Assembly (NCBI GenBank): GCA_028285685.1
Contig: JANQOR010000027.1
Coordinates: 165,094-229,093 of the forward strand
Reading direction: 5' to 3'
DNA from: Cyclobacteriaceae bacterium
Lineage (GTDB): Bacteria > Bacteroidota > Bacteroidia > Cytophagales > Cyclobacteriaceae
Length of the DNA: 64,000 nucleotides
Positions 1 through 10,645 of the stretch are shown here, in pieces; within the stretch, counting starts at the first letter, position 1, and each line of letters starts with the position of its first letter. The position numbers and the translations under genes were made by a program. The notes under the pieces were generated by a model. The model searched no databases. It worked only from the letters and a program-made list of their open reading frames with translations, and had not been told where the DNA came from.

Positions 1-1
1 T

Positions 2-3000
2 TTTGACAGTGACGGACTGGACGATTTCGAAGATCTCGATTCAGATAATGATGGTATAGTTGATAATGTAGAATTTCAAGCCGAGGGCGGCTACATTTCC
101 CCAACTGGAATTGACTCGGACGGAGACGGTGTTGACAATGCGTTCGATCCAAACGACGGAGGGACGCAGCTGACTGCCGCTAATACTGACGGTGGGGGTG
201 AGCCTGATTATAGAGATACTGATTCCGACGATGACAATGTTCTGGATCGAGTAGAAGGAAGTGATGCTGATAACGATGGTATCGGGGACTGGGACGATGA
301 CATGGACGGTACGACAAACGAAGCAGACTACAGTACGGATGGTGATTCCGATGGATTGGTGGATGCTTTTGACAATGTAGCTACGATCGACGATGTAACG
401 AATATCACCGGTTCATCAGCTGCCCTTCAAAATACCGATGGCCTGGATAACAGGGATTGGAGAGACACTAACGATGACAATGATAGCGACCTGACCGAGG
501 ATGAAGACGACAATGGGAACGGTGACTACTCAGATGATCGCACGGACGGACAAGGTGGCGGTTCTAGTATACCTGATTATCTATTCAAAGGAGACACTGA
601 CGGTGACGCAATAGCCGACGCAAGTGATTCCGATTCAGATAATGACGGTATTCCTGATACCAGTGAGGGAGGAACTTCTGGTGTCGATCCAAGTCAGGAT
701 GCTGATGTCGATGGAATACCTAACTATAGAGATAGCGATGTTGCAGGCTTTGTTGATACGAATGGAGATGGAGTTGATGACAGAGCAGACAAAGATTTAG
801 ATGGAATTCCTGATTTTCAGGATTTGGATTCTGACAATGACGGAATCCCTGATGCCGTGGAGGCAAATAATGGTTCATTACCAGCCAACATGACCTCAAA
901 TGGTCAATATCCGGCATCTTATGTTATTGTGATGGCAAATGATCCGGATGGAGATGGTTTCCCAGTGGATGTTGACCCGGACGATGGCGGTACTGCCTTA
1001 GCAAATGCCGATCACGACTCTGACGGAATCAGTGACTATTTGGATTTGGATTCCGACAATGATGGGCTGCCAGATATCATCGAAGGTGGAGGTTCGGATA
1101 GTGACGGAGATGGTCTCGTTGATAATTTTGTTGATGCGAATATTGATGGCCTGGCATCGATTGTTGACCCGAATGAGGGTGGAACGGCGCTTACTTATCC
1201 AAATTCAGACACCGACACACTTAGCGACTACTTCGATACGGAATCAGATGGGGATGGTATTGCAGACGCCATTGAGCAGGGAGGACTGGATACTGACGCA
1301 AATGGACGGCTTGACAATTTTGTAGATACAGACAGTGATGGTTTCTCTGATGTCGTTGATACGGATAATGGTGGAACGGCACTTGACTTTAACGATGCTG
1401 ATGGCGATGGATTGGAAAATTACAGAGACCTTGATTCTGATAATGATGGACTGCAAGACATTCTTGAGGCGGGAGGGACCGATAGTGATGATGACGGTAT
1501 TGTTGATGGTACGTTCACAGATGCAAACAGCAATGGATATGACGATAGTGTAGAGGCAAGTCCATTGGCGGTTCTTGATACTGACGGTGATGGGGTGGAC
1601 GACTTTGCTGATTTGGATTCTGACAACGACGGCATCACGGATGTGGTGGAGTTTGGCGGTTTGACAGTAGATTCAGGAACAGGCCAGATCGATAGTTTTA
1701 CAGACACCAATACTAACGGTTGGAATGATGCCCAAGAGGGTGCCTCCATCACACCAACAAACACAGACAATGCCACTGATCCACTTGGCGTTGACAACCA
1801 CTTAGATCTGGATTCAGATGATGATGGAATTGTCGACAATTTTGAAGCTCAAACAAAGGCTGCCTACATCGCTCACTCCGGAAATGATACGGATAATGAC
1901 GGTTTAGATGATGCGTACGATCCTGACAATATGGGTACCCTTATTACCCCGGTGAACACGGATGGAGATTTGACCCCAACACCTGATTATCTCGATTCGG
2001 ATTCGGATGATGATAATGTAACTGACCTTGTGGAAGGAAACAATGCAGGTAGAGGTCAGTACGCGGACTGGGATTCGGATGCTGACGCTGTTTTCGATGA
2101 CACAGGTTTTGATGCAGATGTAGATTCAGATGGTATATTGGATATTTTTGACACAGTTGTTGGAAATGCTGGCAATACCCAAGTGACTGGGTCCAGTGCA
2201 GCAGTTCAAGATACTGATGTTGATGGTACATGGGATTTTCAAGATACAGATGACGATGGGGACGGAGAGGTGACCTATGATAATACTGCTGGTGATGAGG
2301 ACAATGACAATGATGATGATCCTACCAATGACTTTGCAGATGGTGGAACCCCAATTCCGGATTACCTTTTCAATGATCCTGATTCTGATGGAGATGGGAT
2401 AACGAATTCAAATGATGCTGATGCTGACAACGACGGCCTTGCAAATGCACGAGAAGATGGTGGTACCGGGGTTGATCCAGGTGGAGATATTGATGAAGAT
2501 GGAATTCTGAACTACCAGGATTCCGATATGGATGGTGATGGAACATTAAATACACTGGACAGCGATGTCGACGGTGACTCTGTTCTAGATACCTTCACCT
2601 TGACCGACACAAACGGTGACGGAATCTTTGATCAGTTTGACAATGATTTGGATGGTATTCCTGATATGATCGATAGGGATAGCGACAATGACGGAATTGC
2701 AGATGTAATAGAGCTGGGGCTAACCGACGCAGACGAAAATGGACAAATAGACGGTCCTACCGATGGAGCGATAACCGATACTGATGGAAATGGGATGGAG
2801 GATACGATCGAATCGGATCCAATCGTGAGAGTAGCTACGGTCGCTGATGATTCTCAAGATGTGAATGACCCTAGTCATACGTTGGCTTTCAGCGTTTCAA
2901 CTACGGATACGAATGGAGATGTAACGCTGGCGTTCCAACTTGAGGGTGATTACGGAGGTGGTACAGGAGCTGGTGAAGATTTTCTGCTTACCGGTGATGG

Positions 3001-6000
3001 TGCAATCAATCTTGGTACATTTAGTGAAACTGATTCGGATTTAGGTGATCCATACGATGACTGTGGCACAACACCGATGACTTTTGCTATCACAATTTCT
3101 CAGGCAAATTGGAATACCATGAATGACGATGGGACAGTTTCCATCGTCCTAACCACACCAAACAACGGTGTTGATACCGGTGTTTGTACTGGGTTCTCTT
3201 CTCTAATCACAAACATTTCAGTCACATACAATATCAATAATCCAGGAGGAACGCCTATCACCATTCCGGATACAGATTCTGATGGAATAGCCAATTATCT
3301 TGATCTTGATTCCGATAATGATGGTATTTCGGACAATAGGGAAGCACAGGCTACGGCTAGCTACACTGCTCCTGTTGATGCCGATGCCGATGAAGATGGA
3401 ATTCTTGACGTATATGATGAAGATGTCTCTGCGGGAAATGCGTTAGCACCTGTAAACACCGACGGTGATCTAACTCCAACACCTGATTATCTTGATTCCG
3501 ACTCAGACGATGATGGACTTGATGACATTATTGAGGGCCATGATGCTGACAGCAACGGATTCGCAGATTGGGATACAGATGGTGATAATGTAATTACTGA
3601 CGAGACAGGATACAACACAGACTTTGATCAAGATGGTTTCTGGGATATTTTCGATACCGACAATTCAACGGGAGGAATTGCTGATGTGACCGGAACGAAT
3701 GCAGATTTTCAAGATACCGACGGTGATGCGGAATCTGACTTTAGGGATACAGATGATGACGGAGATGGAATTAATACACTCGCTGAAGATAACAACACAA
3801 ACAGTGACTACACGGACGACTTTACCCAAGGTGGTGGGACCGATCCTGACTACTTGTTTGTACCCGACCAGGACGGTGATACGGTTCTTGATGACGCGGA
3901 TGGTGATTCGGATAATGATGGGGTGCCAAACACCTCAGAGTATGCAACCGCAACCTACGCCGTAGGATCTGATGTCTCTGGTAATGCCGGAACCCCTTTT
4001 GGAGATTCCGACGGTGATGGCATATACAACTATCTTGATGCTAGTGATGTAAACTTCACGTTGACAGATGTCAACGCTGACGGCATTGATGATCGGGTGG
4101 ATCAGGATTTTGATGGTGTACCAAACTTCTTCGATTTGGATTCCGACAATGATGGAATGCTGGATGCAGTCGAAGCAAATAATGGGGTCGTTCCTCCTGC
4201 AGACTTTAATGCCGCGACCGGAAGATACACCTCTGGGGACGGTGATGGTGACGGAATTGTCACGACTGTGGACGATTCCGGAGAGGCAGGAACAGCTCTG
4301 GCTGATGAAGATTTTGATTCCGACGGACTTAATGACTACCTGGATCTCGATTCTGATGATGATGGAATTTCAGACAACCAGGAAGGGCAAGGCGAAACCA
4401 GAATAGAACCTACCGGCACAGATGCAAATGGTGATGGATGGGACGATGCCTACGATGGCGGAGATTCGATAACTCCTGTGAACACCGATGTGGCAGTGCC
4501 GACATTTGGAGATTCTGAACCCGATTACAGGGACCTCGACTCAGATGCAGATAGTGCCAGTGATCGAATTGAGGGTCATGATGCGAATATCAATGGCTTT
4601 GCTGACTGGGACACCGGCCAGGATGACAACGACTACACCATGGAAACTGGCTTTAATACGGACAGTGACAATGATGGAATTGTTGATCTCTTTGACGACT
4701 ATACTGGTTTTGGACTTAGTAATATTGATGGAACGATAGCTACACTAGGAGACACCGATTCGAACGGTACACGGGATTGGCGAGATGACGATGACGATGG
4801 AGACGGGGTGGACACCAGGACTGAAGATTTTAACACGAATGGTGTGCTGTATGATGACAAAAACCAAGGTGGAGGAGCTGGGCCAGACTATCTGTTCTTT
4901 GCTGACAAGGATGCGGACGGTGTTGCTGACAATGTTGACTTTGATGCGGACAACGATGGTATACCTACTAGCACGGAAATTGGCGCGCTGCAAAATCCTT
5001 ACAATGACGGAGATAGTGATGGTATTCCTGCATTTCAAGATCCGTCCGAACCTGGGTTTGTCGATACAAATGCTGACGGGGTAGATGATCGATACGATTC
5101 AGAACTTGATGGGGAAGCAGATTTCCTTGATATTGACTCCGACAATGATGGTATTCCGGATGCACTGGAAGCCAATGGAGGTACACGACCTACGGGAATG
5201 GACTCACAGGGACAATATTCAGCAGCATACACAACCGCTAATGATGCAAATACCAACGGGTTAGTTGATGATGTAGAAGCCACTCAAGGGGGTACACCAT
5301 TGGCAGTACCCGATTCGGACGGGGACAGTCTTAGTGACTACATTGATTTAGATAGTGATAACGATGGAATAGCAGACATTATCGAAGCGGCTGGCATAGA
5401 TGCCGATTCAGATGGCATAGTCGATGCCTTCGGTGATACGGATGGTGACGGTCTTGCCAATGCCGTTGACAGCGACAATGGAGGCACGGCTTACACAATC
5501 GAAGATTTGGACGGGGATAACCTACCAAATTATATTGACGCCGACTCAGACAACGATGGACTTTCTGATCTCTACGAGGCTGGTGGAACGGATGCTACCA
5601 ACGATGGAGTGGCAGATGCCCTCACCGACACCGATACTGACGGGTGGGTGGATACCTTCGATAGCGACAATGGAGGAACAGCACTAACCGCGCCGGATAC
5701 AGATAGCGATGGAAATGAAGATTACCGTGATCTAGATTCTGATAACGATGGCATCCCGGATGCTGTCGAAAGAAATGGTGGAACACTTCCGGCCAATATG
5801 ACAACAGATGGAGAGTACACTTCAGCATATGTTGCAGTTGGTTCAAATGACTCTGACAGTGACGGATTGTACAATGATACGGATGGAACTACCCCTTCAA
5901 TCGCCTCGACAGACGGTGATGGTATCGTTGATCATAGAGATCTGGATAGTGACAGTGATGGAATTCCCGACATTTTAGAAGTAAATGGCGCAGATAGCAA

Positions 6001-9000
6001 TAATGATGCGCAGGTGGATAGTTTCGTTGATACCGATGGAGACGGTCTCGCTGACACATTCGACCTTGATAATTCTGGTACCGGGCTGACCATTGCAAAT
6101 TCCGATGGAGACGGAACACTGCCGGATTATAGAGATATTGATGCCGATGACGATGGCATTCCGGACATAATAGAAGTAAATGGTGCTGATGCGGACGATG
6201 ACGGCTTACCTGCCAATCCGACCACGGACACAGATGGAGATGGTTGGGCTGACAGTTTCGATAGTAACAATGGAGGTACCGCTCTAACAGTCACTGATAT
6301 TGACGGAGATGGATTGTTTGGTTTCCAGGATTTGGATGCTGACAACGACGGTCTTTCAGATATTGTGGAGACAGATGGAACAGATGCAAACAATGATGGC
6401 CTACCCGCTTCTGTTACAGATACGGACGGTGATGGATGGCCAGATAGTTTTGATAGTGATAATGGTGGAACTGCCTACACCTATGCAGATACAGATGGTG
6501 ATGGCAGAAATAACTTTGCCGACCTTGATAGTGACAATGATGGTCTACCAGACGCAATTGAAGCAAATGCAGGTGTTCTTCCTGCGAATATGGACAGCGA
6601 CGGTCAATTCAGCACATTCAATGATACAGATGGTGATGGATATGCAAATGACAATGATAGCGACAATGGCGGAACAGCGCTTTCTGACCCAGATACGGAC
6701 GGAGCTGGAGATACTATAGTTGATCGATTGGATCTTGATAGTGACAATGACGGTATCCCAGATGCTGTGGAAGGAAATGGAGGTTCGCTTCCAGCCAACA
6801 TGGACGCCAACGGAGTCTACAGTACCTTCAACGACTCTGATTTTGATGGTTTGCATGATGACTTGGATAGTGACAATTCTGGAACAGCTCTCGCAAATCC
6901 AAACTCCGACAATGGATTAACGGGCGGAGACACAGATCAGCCCGACTACATTGATTTGGATGCTGACGCTGATGGAATTGTTGATATTGTAGAAGCTGGT
7001 GGCACTGACTCTGATCAAGATGGAGTAATAGACAGCTTCACAGACACCGATGGAGATGGACTGGGTAATACCGTCGACCCGAACAATGGTGGTACTGCTC
7101 TTCCATACACAGACACGGACCTGGACGGAAGCCCTAACTACATAGATCTGGATTCTGACAATGATACGGTCTCTGATACCATTGAGGCTTTCGATAGCAA
7201 CAGCAACGCTACGACCGGTGGAGGCACTGTGGATGGAGTCTCAGGAGTCACGCCTGCTGACAATGATGCTGACGGGGACGGAATAGATGACAACTTTGAG
7301 GGTGCGATTCCTACCTTCCAAAATACGGACGCTACCGGAGCGGTTGACTGGCTGGACAATGATGATGATGGAGACACAATACCGACCGCTGATGAGAATG
7401 CGGATGTGAATCCAAACAATGGAACACCGGACTACCTAGAGGCTACTACAAATCCTTGTGGTGGCAGCTCTATTCAAGTTTATCCTGCAACAGGAGATCT
7501 CACCAACAATGCAGGTGTGACCAATCCGAACAATGCTGCAGGTGCACCGGATGGGTCCTTCGCAGAACTGTATGATAATGGTGACGAATTGGAAATTGAC
7601 TTGCAGCATTTCTTCGGGACGGGAACTGGTACATATACCATCACGTGGAGACTAAGGAATGGTGTAACTGGTACTTCTACGCTGCAAATTGACGAATCAG
7701 ATGATGATGTCAGTTATACCACTAGTTCGACTGCACCTTCAACGAGCGACGACACGAATTTCATCACTTCAACCTTTACTCCTGAAGTCGATACTCGATA
7801 TATAAGGATCATTTACGACAACGCTGGAGGAAATGATGAATTTGAAATTGATGCGATCGGTATTTGTAGTGTCGATGATGATAATGACCTTGTCGCAGAT
7901 CGAAATGATGAAGATGATGACAATGATGGAGTTCCTGATGTTAGCGAGATCACAGGTTTTGCTAACGATCCTAGTGCAGATGATGATATTGACGGGACAC
8001 TTAATTACTTAGATCCTGACATTGCCGGATATGTGGATGGCAATGCTGACAATGTCAATGACAACTTTGACCTGGATCTTGACGGAATTCCGAATCACCT
8101 GGATCTTGATTCTGATAATGATGGTATCACCGATGCAGTTGAAGCTAATGGTGGATCACTTCCGGCAAATCAGACTGCCAATGGAAAGTACTTGTCCTCA
8201 TACCTCGTGAATAATGACACAGATGGTGATGGGCTGGCTAATGATGTTGATACGGACAATAGTGGAACAGCTTTAGCAAATCCGAACACGGATGGAGCTG
8301 GATCAGCTGACTTCCTTGATATTGATAGTGACGATGATGGCATTACTGATCTCGTTGAGGCTGGCGGAACAGATTCCGACGATGATGGTGTCCTTGACAG
8401 CACTACCGATTCAAATTCAGATGGTTTGATCAACCTTGTGGATAGTAATGAAGGAGGTGCCGCTCTGACTATTAGCAATTTTGATGGTGACAATTTGCCA
8501 AACTATCGTGATGTCGACAGTGACAATGATGCAGTAGGAGATATCATTGAGGCTGGTGGAGTAGATTCAGATGGAGATGGTGTCGTAGATACTGCAACAG
8601 ATACAGATGGAGACGGCTGGGCAGACACGTTTGATAGTGATAACAGTGGAACCGCATTGACGATCGTCGATACGGATGGTGATGGGTTAAACAACCACCT
8701 TGAGCTTGATTCAGATAATGACGGACTACCCGATGCCTTGGAAGGAAACGGTGGTACACTTCCTGCAAACATGGACGCAGACGGTCAGTATCCTAGCACG
8801 TACGTAAATGCGAATGACACAGATGGTGACGGCTTGGCAAACAATGTTGATACTGATAATTCCGGAACGGCACTTACTGTACCGAATTCAGATGGCATTG
8901 GTGGGGCAGACTACATCGATATTGACGCTGACAATGACGGTATACCGGATATAACTGAGAATAGTGGCGCTGATACAAACAACAATGGTACAGTAGATAG

Positions 9001-10435
9001 CTTGACTGATACAGATGGCGATGGTATCGTTGACACATATGATCCTGACAATAGTGGCACAGCATTGACTATTGCTAATGCCGACGGCGATGCTCTGCCG
9101 ACGTATAGAGATCTGGACTCGGACAACGATGGCATACCGGATGTGGTCGAAATGGGCGGTATCGACTCAGATGGTGATGGTCTTACTGACAATTCGACCG
9201 ATAACGATAGCGACGGCTGGTCTAATACCTATGATAGCGATAACGCCGGTACAGCATTTAGTGAGCTGGATACTGACGGCGATGGATTTAATAATAACGA
9301 AGATCTGGATACTGATAACGATGGCATAGCCGATGCCTATGAGGGAACAGGGGGAACACTTCCTGCCGGAATGGATGCAGATGGGCAATATTCGTCACTA
9401 ACTGATACCGATGGTGATGGACTTCATGATAATGTAGACACCGACAATGGCGGGACTGCATTAGCTGTGGCAAACACGGATGGTTCTGGAAATGCCAACT
9501 TTGCTGATACCGAATCGGACGGCGATGGAGATCCAGACTATGTGGAGGGATTTGATGATGATGAAGATGGGGAGGCTCATGATGACCTGGATGCCCGAGC
9601 TGCGGCATGGGAGACCGCAAATGGTAGTCCTGGACAATATCCAAACACAAATAGCAACGCACCTAATGATGAGATTGCTGATTGGCTGGAGGACACCGAT
9701 GGTGATGGAGTACCGAATTACCTGGATCACGATAATGCTACCTACTATTTGGATACAGATAACGATGGTATTATAGATCTCTTTGACCCGGATCAAAATG
9801 GTGTTGCTTATGGAGCAGTAAGCGGCCAACCGGATAATAACAGCAATGGTACTCCTAATCAATACGACGTAGGCGATAATGTTGCACTACCGGTGGAACT
9901 CTATTTCTTCGGAGGAGAGTTCAGCGATGGAGAAGTATTGCTTAGTTGGAAAACAGCTACAGAATTGAACAATAGCCATTTTGATGTCGAACGATCATTT
10001 GACGGTAAGAATTTTAGCTACATCGGGAGAATTGATGGCAATGGAACCACGAGTCAAACCATTGAGTATTCTTTTGTCGATTCTCAACCGATTGAAGGTG
10101 CTAACTACTATCGATTGAATCAGGTGGACTTTGATGGAGCAAATGAGTATTCACAAATAATTCGAGTAATTGTGGAAGGAGAAAGCTCCACATTAGATGT
10201 GTATCCTAACCCAGCTCAAGACTATCTTGTGCTTCGTATGAACACAAATGTGACTGAACTTGCTGCGACTTTAGTTGATATGAATGGGGGAGTACTTGTT
10301 CGAAGAACCTTGAACGAAGCGTTTAGAGTCAACAATCTCACATTAGATGTGAGTATTTTAAAAGAAGGTATTTACTTCTTGATCGTGTCCGTTAACGACG
10401 AAGTTCAACGGCATAAGATTGTCATACGCCGATAA
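2..10435 (+). CDS. Giant TSP3-like calcium-repeat protein with T9SS sorting domain (5' end missing)
   Basis: The reading frame is open from base 2, so the gene starts upstream; 3477 residues are visible. Nearly all of it is made of aspartate-rich repeats such as DSDNDGIPD and DTDGDG, which resemble thrombospondin type 3 calcium-binding repeats. They are arranged in a higher-order unit of about 65 residues that often contains GGTAL, and a second motif of the form GGTLPANM..DGQY recurs about nine times. Two stretches, at about residues 940-1085 and 2486-2623, are not repeats and look like beta-rich inserted domains. From about residue 3296 (LPVELYFF) comes a beta-sandwich module common in T9SS cargo, and from about 3398 a type-A sorting domain with YPNP, LKEGIY and a basic end. 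It is probably a cell-surface or secreted adhesin stiffened by calcium. The function is inferred; the family features are directly visible. Confidence 0.9.
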   Translation, partial: FDSDGLDDFEDLDSDNDGIVDNVEFQAEGGYISPTGIDSDGDGVDNAFDPNDGGTQLTAANTDGGGEPDYRDTDSDDDNVLDRVEGSDADNDGIGDWDDDMDGTTNEADYSTDGDSDGLVDAFDNVATIDDVTNITGSSAALQNTDGLDNRDWRDTNDDNDSDLTEDEDDNGNGDYSDDRTDGQGGGSSIPDYLFKGDTDGDAIADASDSDSDNDGIPDTSEGGTSGVDPSQDADVDGIPNYRDSDVAGFVDTNGDGVDDRADKDLDGIPDFQDLDSDNDGIPDAVEANNGSLPANMTSNGQYPASYVIVMANDPDGDGFPVDVDPDDGGTALANADHDSDGISDYLDLDSDNDGLPDIIEGGGSDSDGDGLVDNFVDANIDGLASIVDPNEGGTALTYPNSDTDTLSDYFDTESDGDGIADAIEQGGLDTDANGRLDNFVDTDSDGFSDVVDTDNGGTALDFNDADGDGLENYRDLDSDNDGLQDILEAGGTDSDDDGIVDGTFTDANSNGYDDSVEASPLAVLDTDGDGVDDFADLDSDNDGITDVVEFGGLTVDSGTGQIDSFTDTNTNGWNDAQEGASITPTNTDNATDPLGVDNHLDLDSDDDGIVDNFEAQTKAAYIAHSGNDTDNDGLDDAYDPDNMGTLITPVNTDGDLTPTPDYLDSDSDDDNVTDLVEGNNAGRGQYADWDSDADAVFDDTGFDADVDSDGILDIFDTVVGNAGNTQVTGSSAAVQDTDVDGTWDFQDTDDDGDGEVTYDNTAGDEDNDNDDDPTNDFADGGTPIPDYLFNDPDSDGDGITNSNDADADNDGLANAREDGGTGVDPGGDIDEDGILNYQDSDMDGDGTLNTLDSDVDGDSVLDTFTLTDTNGDGIFDQFDNDLDGIPDMIDRDSDNDGIADVIELGLTDADENGQIDGPTDGAITDTDGNGMEDTIESDPIVRVATVADDSQDVNDPSHTLAFSVSTTDTNGDVTLAFQLEGDYGGGTGAGEDFLLTGDGAINLGTFSETDSDLGDPYDDCGTTPMTFAITISQANWNTMNDDGTVSIVLTTPNNGVDTGVCTGFSSLITNISVTYNINNPGGTPITIPDTDSDGIANYLDLDSDNDGISDNREAQATASYTAPVDADADEDGILDVYDEDVSAGNALAPVNTDGDLTPTPDYLDSDSDDDGLDDIIEGHDADSNGFADWDTDGDNVITDETGYNTDFDQDGFWDIFDTDNSTGGIADVTGTNADFQDTDGDAESDFRDTDDDGDGINTLAEDNNTNSDYTDDFTQGGGTDPDYLFVPDQDGDTVLDDADGDSDNDGVPNTSEYATATYAVGSDVSGNAGTPFGDSDGDGIYNYLDASDVNFTLTDVNADGIDDRVDQDFDGVPNFFDLDSDNDGMLDAVEANNGVVPPADFNAATGRYTSGDGDGDGIVTTVDDSGEAGTALADEDFDSDGLNDYLDLDSDDDGISDNQEGQGETRIEPTGTDANGDGWDDAYDGGDSITPVNTDVAVPTFGDSEPDYRDLDSDADSASDRIEGHDANINGFADWDTGQDDNDYTMETGFNTDSDNDGIVDLFDDYTGFGLSNIDGTIATLGDTDSNGTRDWRDDDDDGDGVDTRTEDFNTNGVLYDDKNQGGGAGPDYLFFADKDADGVADNVDFDADNDGIPTSTEIGALQNPYNDGDSDGIPAFQDPSEPGFVDTNADGVDDRYDSELDGEADFLDIDSDNDGIPDALEANGGTRPTGMDSQGQYSAAYTTANDANTNGLVDDVEATQGGTPLAVPDSDGDSLSDYIDLDSDNDGIADIIEAAGIDADSDGIVDAFGDTDGDGLANAVDSDNGGTAYTIEDLDGDNLPNYIDADSDNDGLSDLYEAGGTDATNDGVADALTDTDTDGWVDTFDSDNGGTALTAPDTDSDGNEDYRDLDSDNDGIPDAVERNGGTLPANMTTDGEYTSAYVAVGSNDSDSDGLYNDTDGTTPSIASTDGDGIVDHRDLDSDSDGIPDILEVNGADSNNDAQVDSFVDTDGDGLADTFDLDNSGTGLTIANSDGDGTLPDYRDIDADDDGIPDIIEVNGADADDDGLPANPTTDTDGDGWADSFDSNNGGTALTVTDIDGDGLFGFQDLDADNDGLSDIVETDGTDANNDGLPASVTDTDGDGWPDSFDSDNGGTAYTYADTDGDGRNNFADLDSDNDGLPDAIEANAGVLPANMDSDGQFSTFNDTDGDGYANDNDSDNGGTALSDPDTDGAGDTIVDRLDLDSDNDGIPDAVEGNGGSLPANMDANGVYSTFNDSDFDGLHDDLDSDNSGTALANPNSDNGLTGGDTDQPDYIDLDADADGIVDIVEAGGTDSDQDGVIDSFTDTDGDGLGNTVDPNNGGTALPYTDTDLDGSPNYIDLDSDNDTVSDTIEAFDSNSNATTGGGTVDGVSGVTPADNDADGDGIDDNFEGAIPTFQNTDATGAVDWLDNDDDGDTIPTADENADVNPNNGTPDYLEATTNPCGGSSIQVYPATGDLTNNAGVTNPNNAAGAPDGSFAELYDNGDELEIDLQHFFGTGTGTYTITWRLRNGVTGTSTLQIDESDDDVSYTTSSTAPSTSDDTNFITSTFTPEVDTRYIRIIYDNAGGNDEFEIDAIGICSVDDDNDLVADRNDEDDDNDGVPDVSEITGFANDPSADDDIDGTLNYLDPDIAGYVDGNADNVNDNFDLDLDGIPNHLDLDSDNDGITDAVEANGGSLPANQTANGKYLSSYLVNNDTDGDGLANDVDTDNSGTALANPNTDGAGSADFLDIDSDDDGITDLVEAGGTDSDDDGVLDSTTDSNSDGLINLVDSNEGGAALTISNFDGDNLPNYRDVDSDNDAVGDIIEAGGVDSDGDGVVDTATDTDGDGWADTFDSDNSGTALTIVDTDGDGLNNHLELDSDNDGLPDALEGNGGTLPANMDADGQYPSTYVNANDTDGDGLANNVDTDNSGTALTVPNSDGIGGADYIDIDADNDGIPDITENSGADTNNNGTVDSLTDTDGDGIVDTYDPDNSGTALTIANADGDALPTYRDLDSDNDGIPDVVEMGGIDSDGDGLTDNSTDNDSDGWSNTYDSDNAGTAFSELDTDGDGFNNNEDLDTDNDGIADAYEGTGGTLPAGMDADGQYSSLTDTDGDGLHDNVDTDNGGTALAVANTDGSGNANFADTESDGDGDPDYVEGFDDDEDGEAHDDLDARAAAWETANGSPGQYPNTNSNAPNDEIADWLEDTDGDGVPNYLDHDNATYYLDTDNDGIIDLFDPDQNGVAYGAVSGQPDNNSNGTPNQYDVGDNVALPVELYFFGGEFSDGEVLLSWKTATELNNSHFDVERSFDGKNFSYIGRIDGNGTTSQTIEYSFVDSQPIEGANYYRLNQVDFDGANEYSQIIRVIVEGESSTLDVYPNPAQDYLVLRMNTNVTELAATLVDMNGGVLVRRTLNEAFRVNNLTLDVSILKEGIYFLIVSVNDEVQRHKIVIRR

Positions 10436-10462
10436 TTTGAAATTCGCTTCGGTTAGAAATAG

Positions 10463-10491
10463 AAAGCAGAAGGATTCCTTCTGCTTTTTTT
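10463..10491 (+). terminator. Intrinsic terminator after the giant repeat protein
   Basis: A perfect 11-bp stem (10463-10473 pairing with 10477-10487) closes a 3-base loop and runs into a T-tract. It lies 28 bases after the stop codon and separates the two T9SS cargo genes into different transcripts. Confidence 0.85.
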
Positions 10492-10645
10492 GTTTTCGAG
10501 AGCCAATGAATCTAAAATGATCGACTTGCTTCCATAAAGTTCGCCTTTGAATGTATTTTGTATACAAGCGGTATACTCAACTTAGAACCATTGTATAGTG
10601 TAGTGACGAATAGCTTACCTCTGCTCTATCAATCGGCTATTCAAG

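Noticed and set aside
1420-1839. Long open frame on the minus strand inside the giant repeat gene
   Set aside because: The biased GAT/GAC codons of the repeats keep the opposite frames open. Similar shadows occur throughout 700-9900, with low-complexity serine- and proline-rich translations.
2-10435. Possible CRISPR or satellite-like DNA because of dense repeats
   Set aside because: The repeats are irregular at the DNA level and follow codon structure in a single open frame; they are protein repeats.
10560-10576. Two GTATAC palindromes 11 bases apart
   Set aside because: The six-base palindromes are too short to claim an operator, and no regulator is adjacent.
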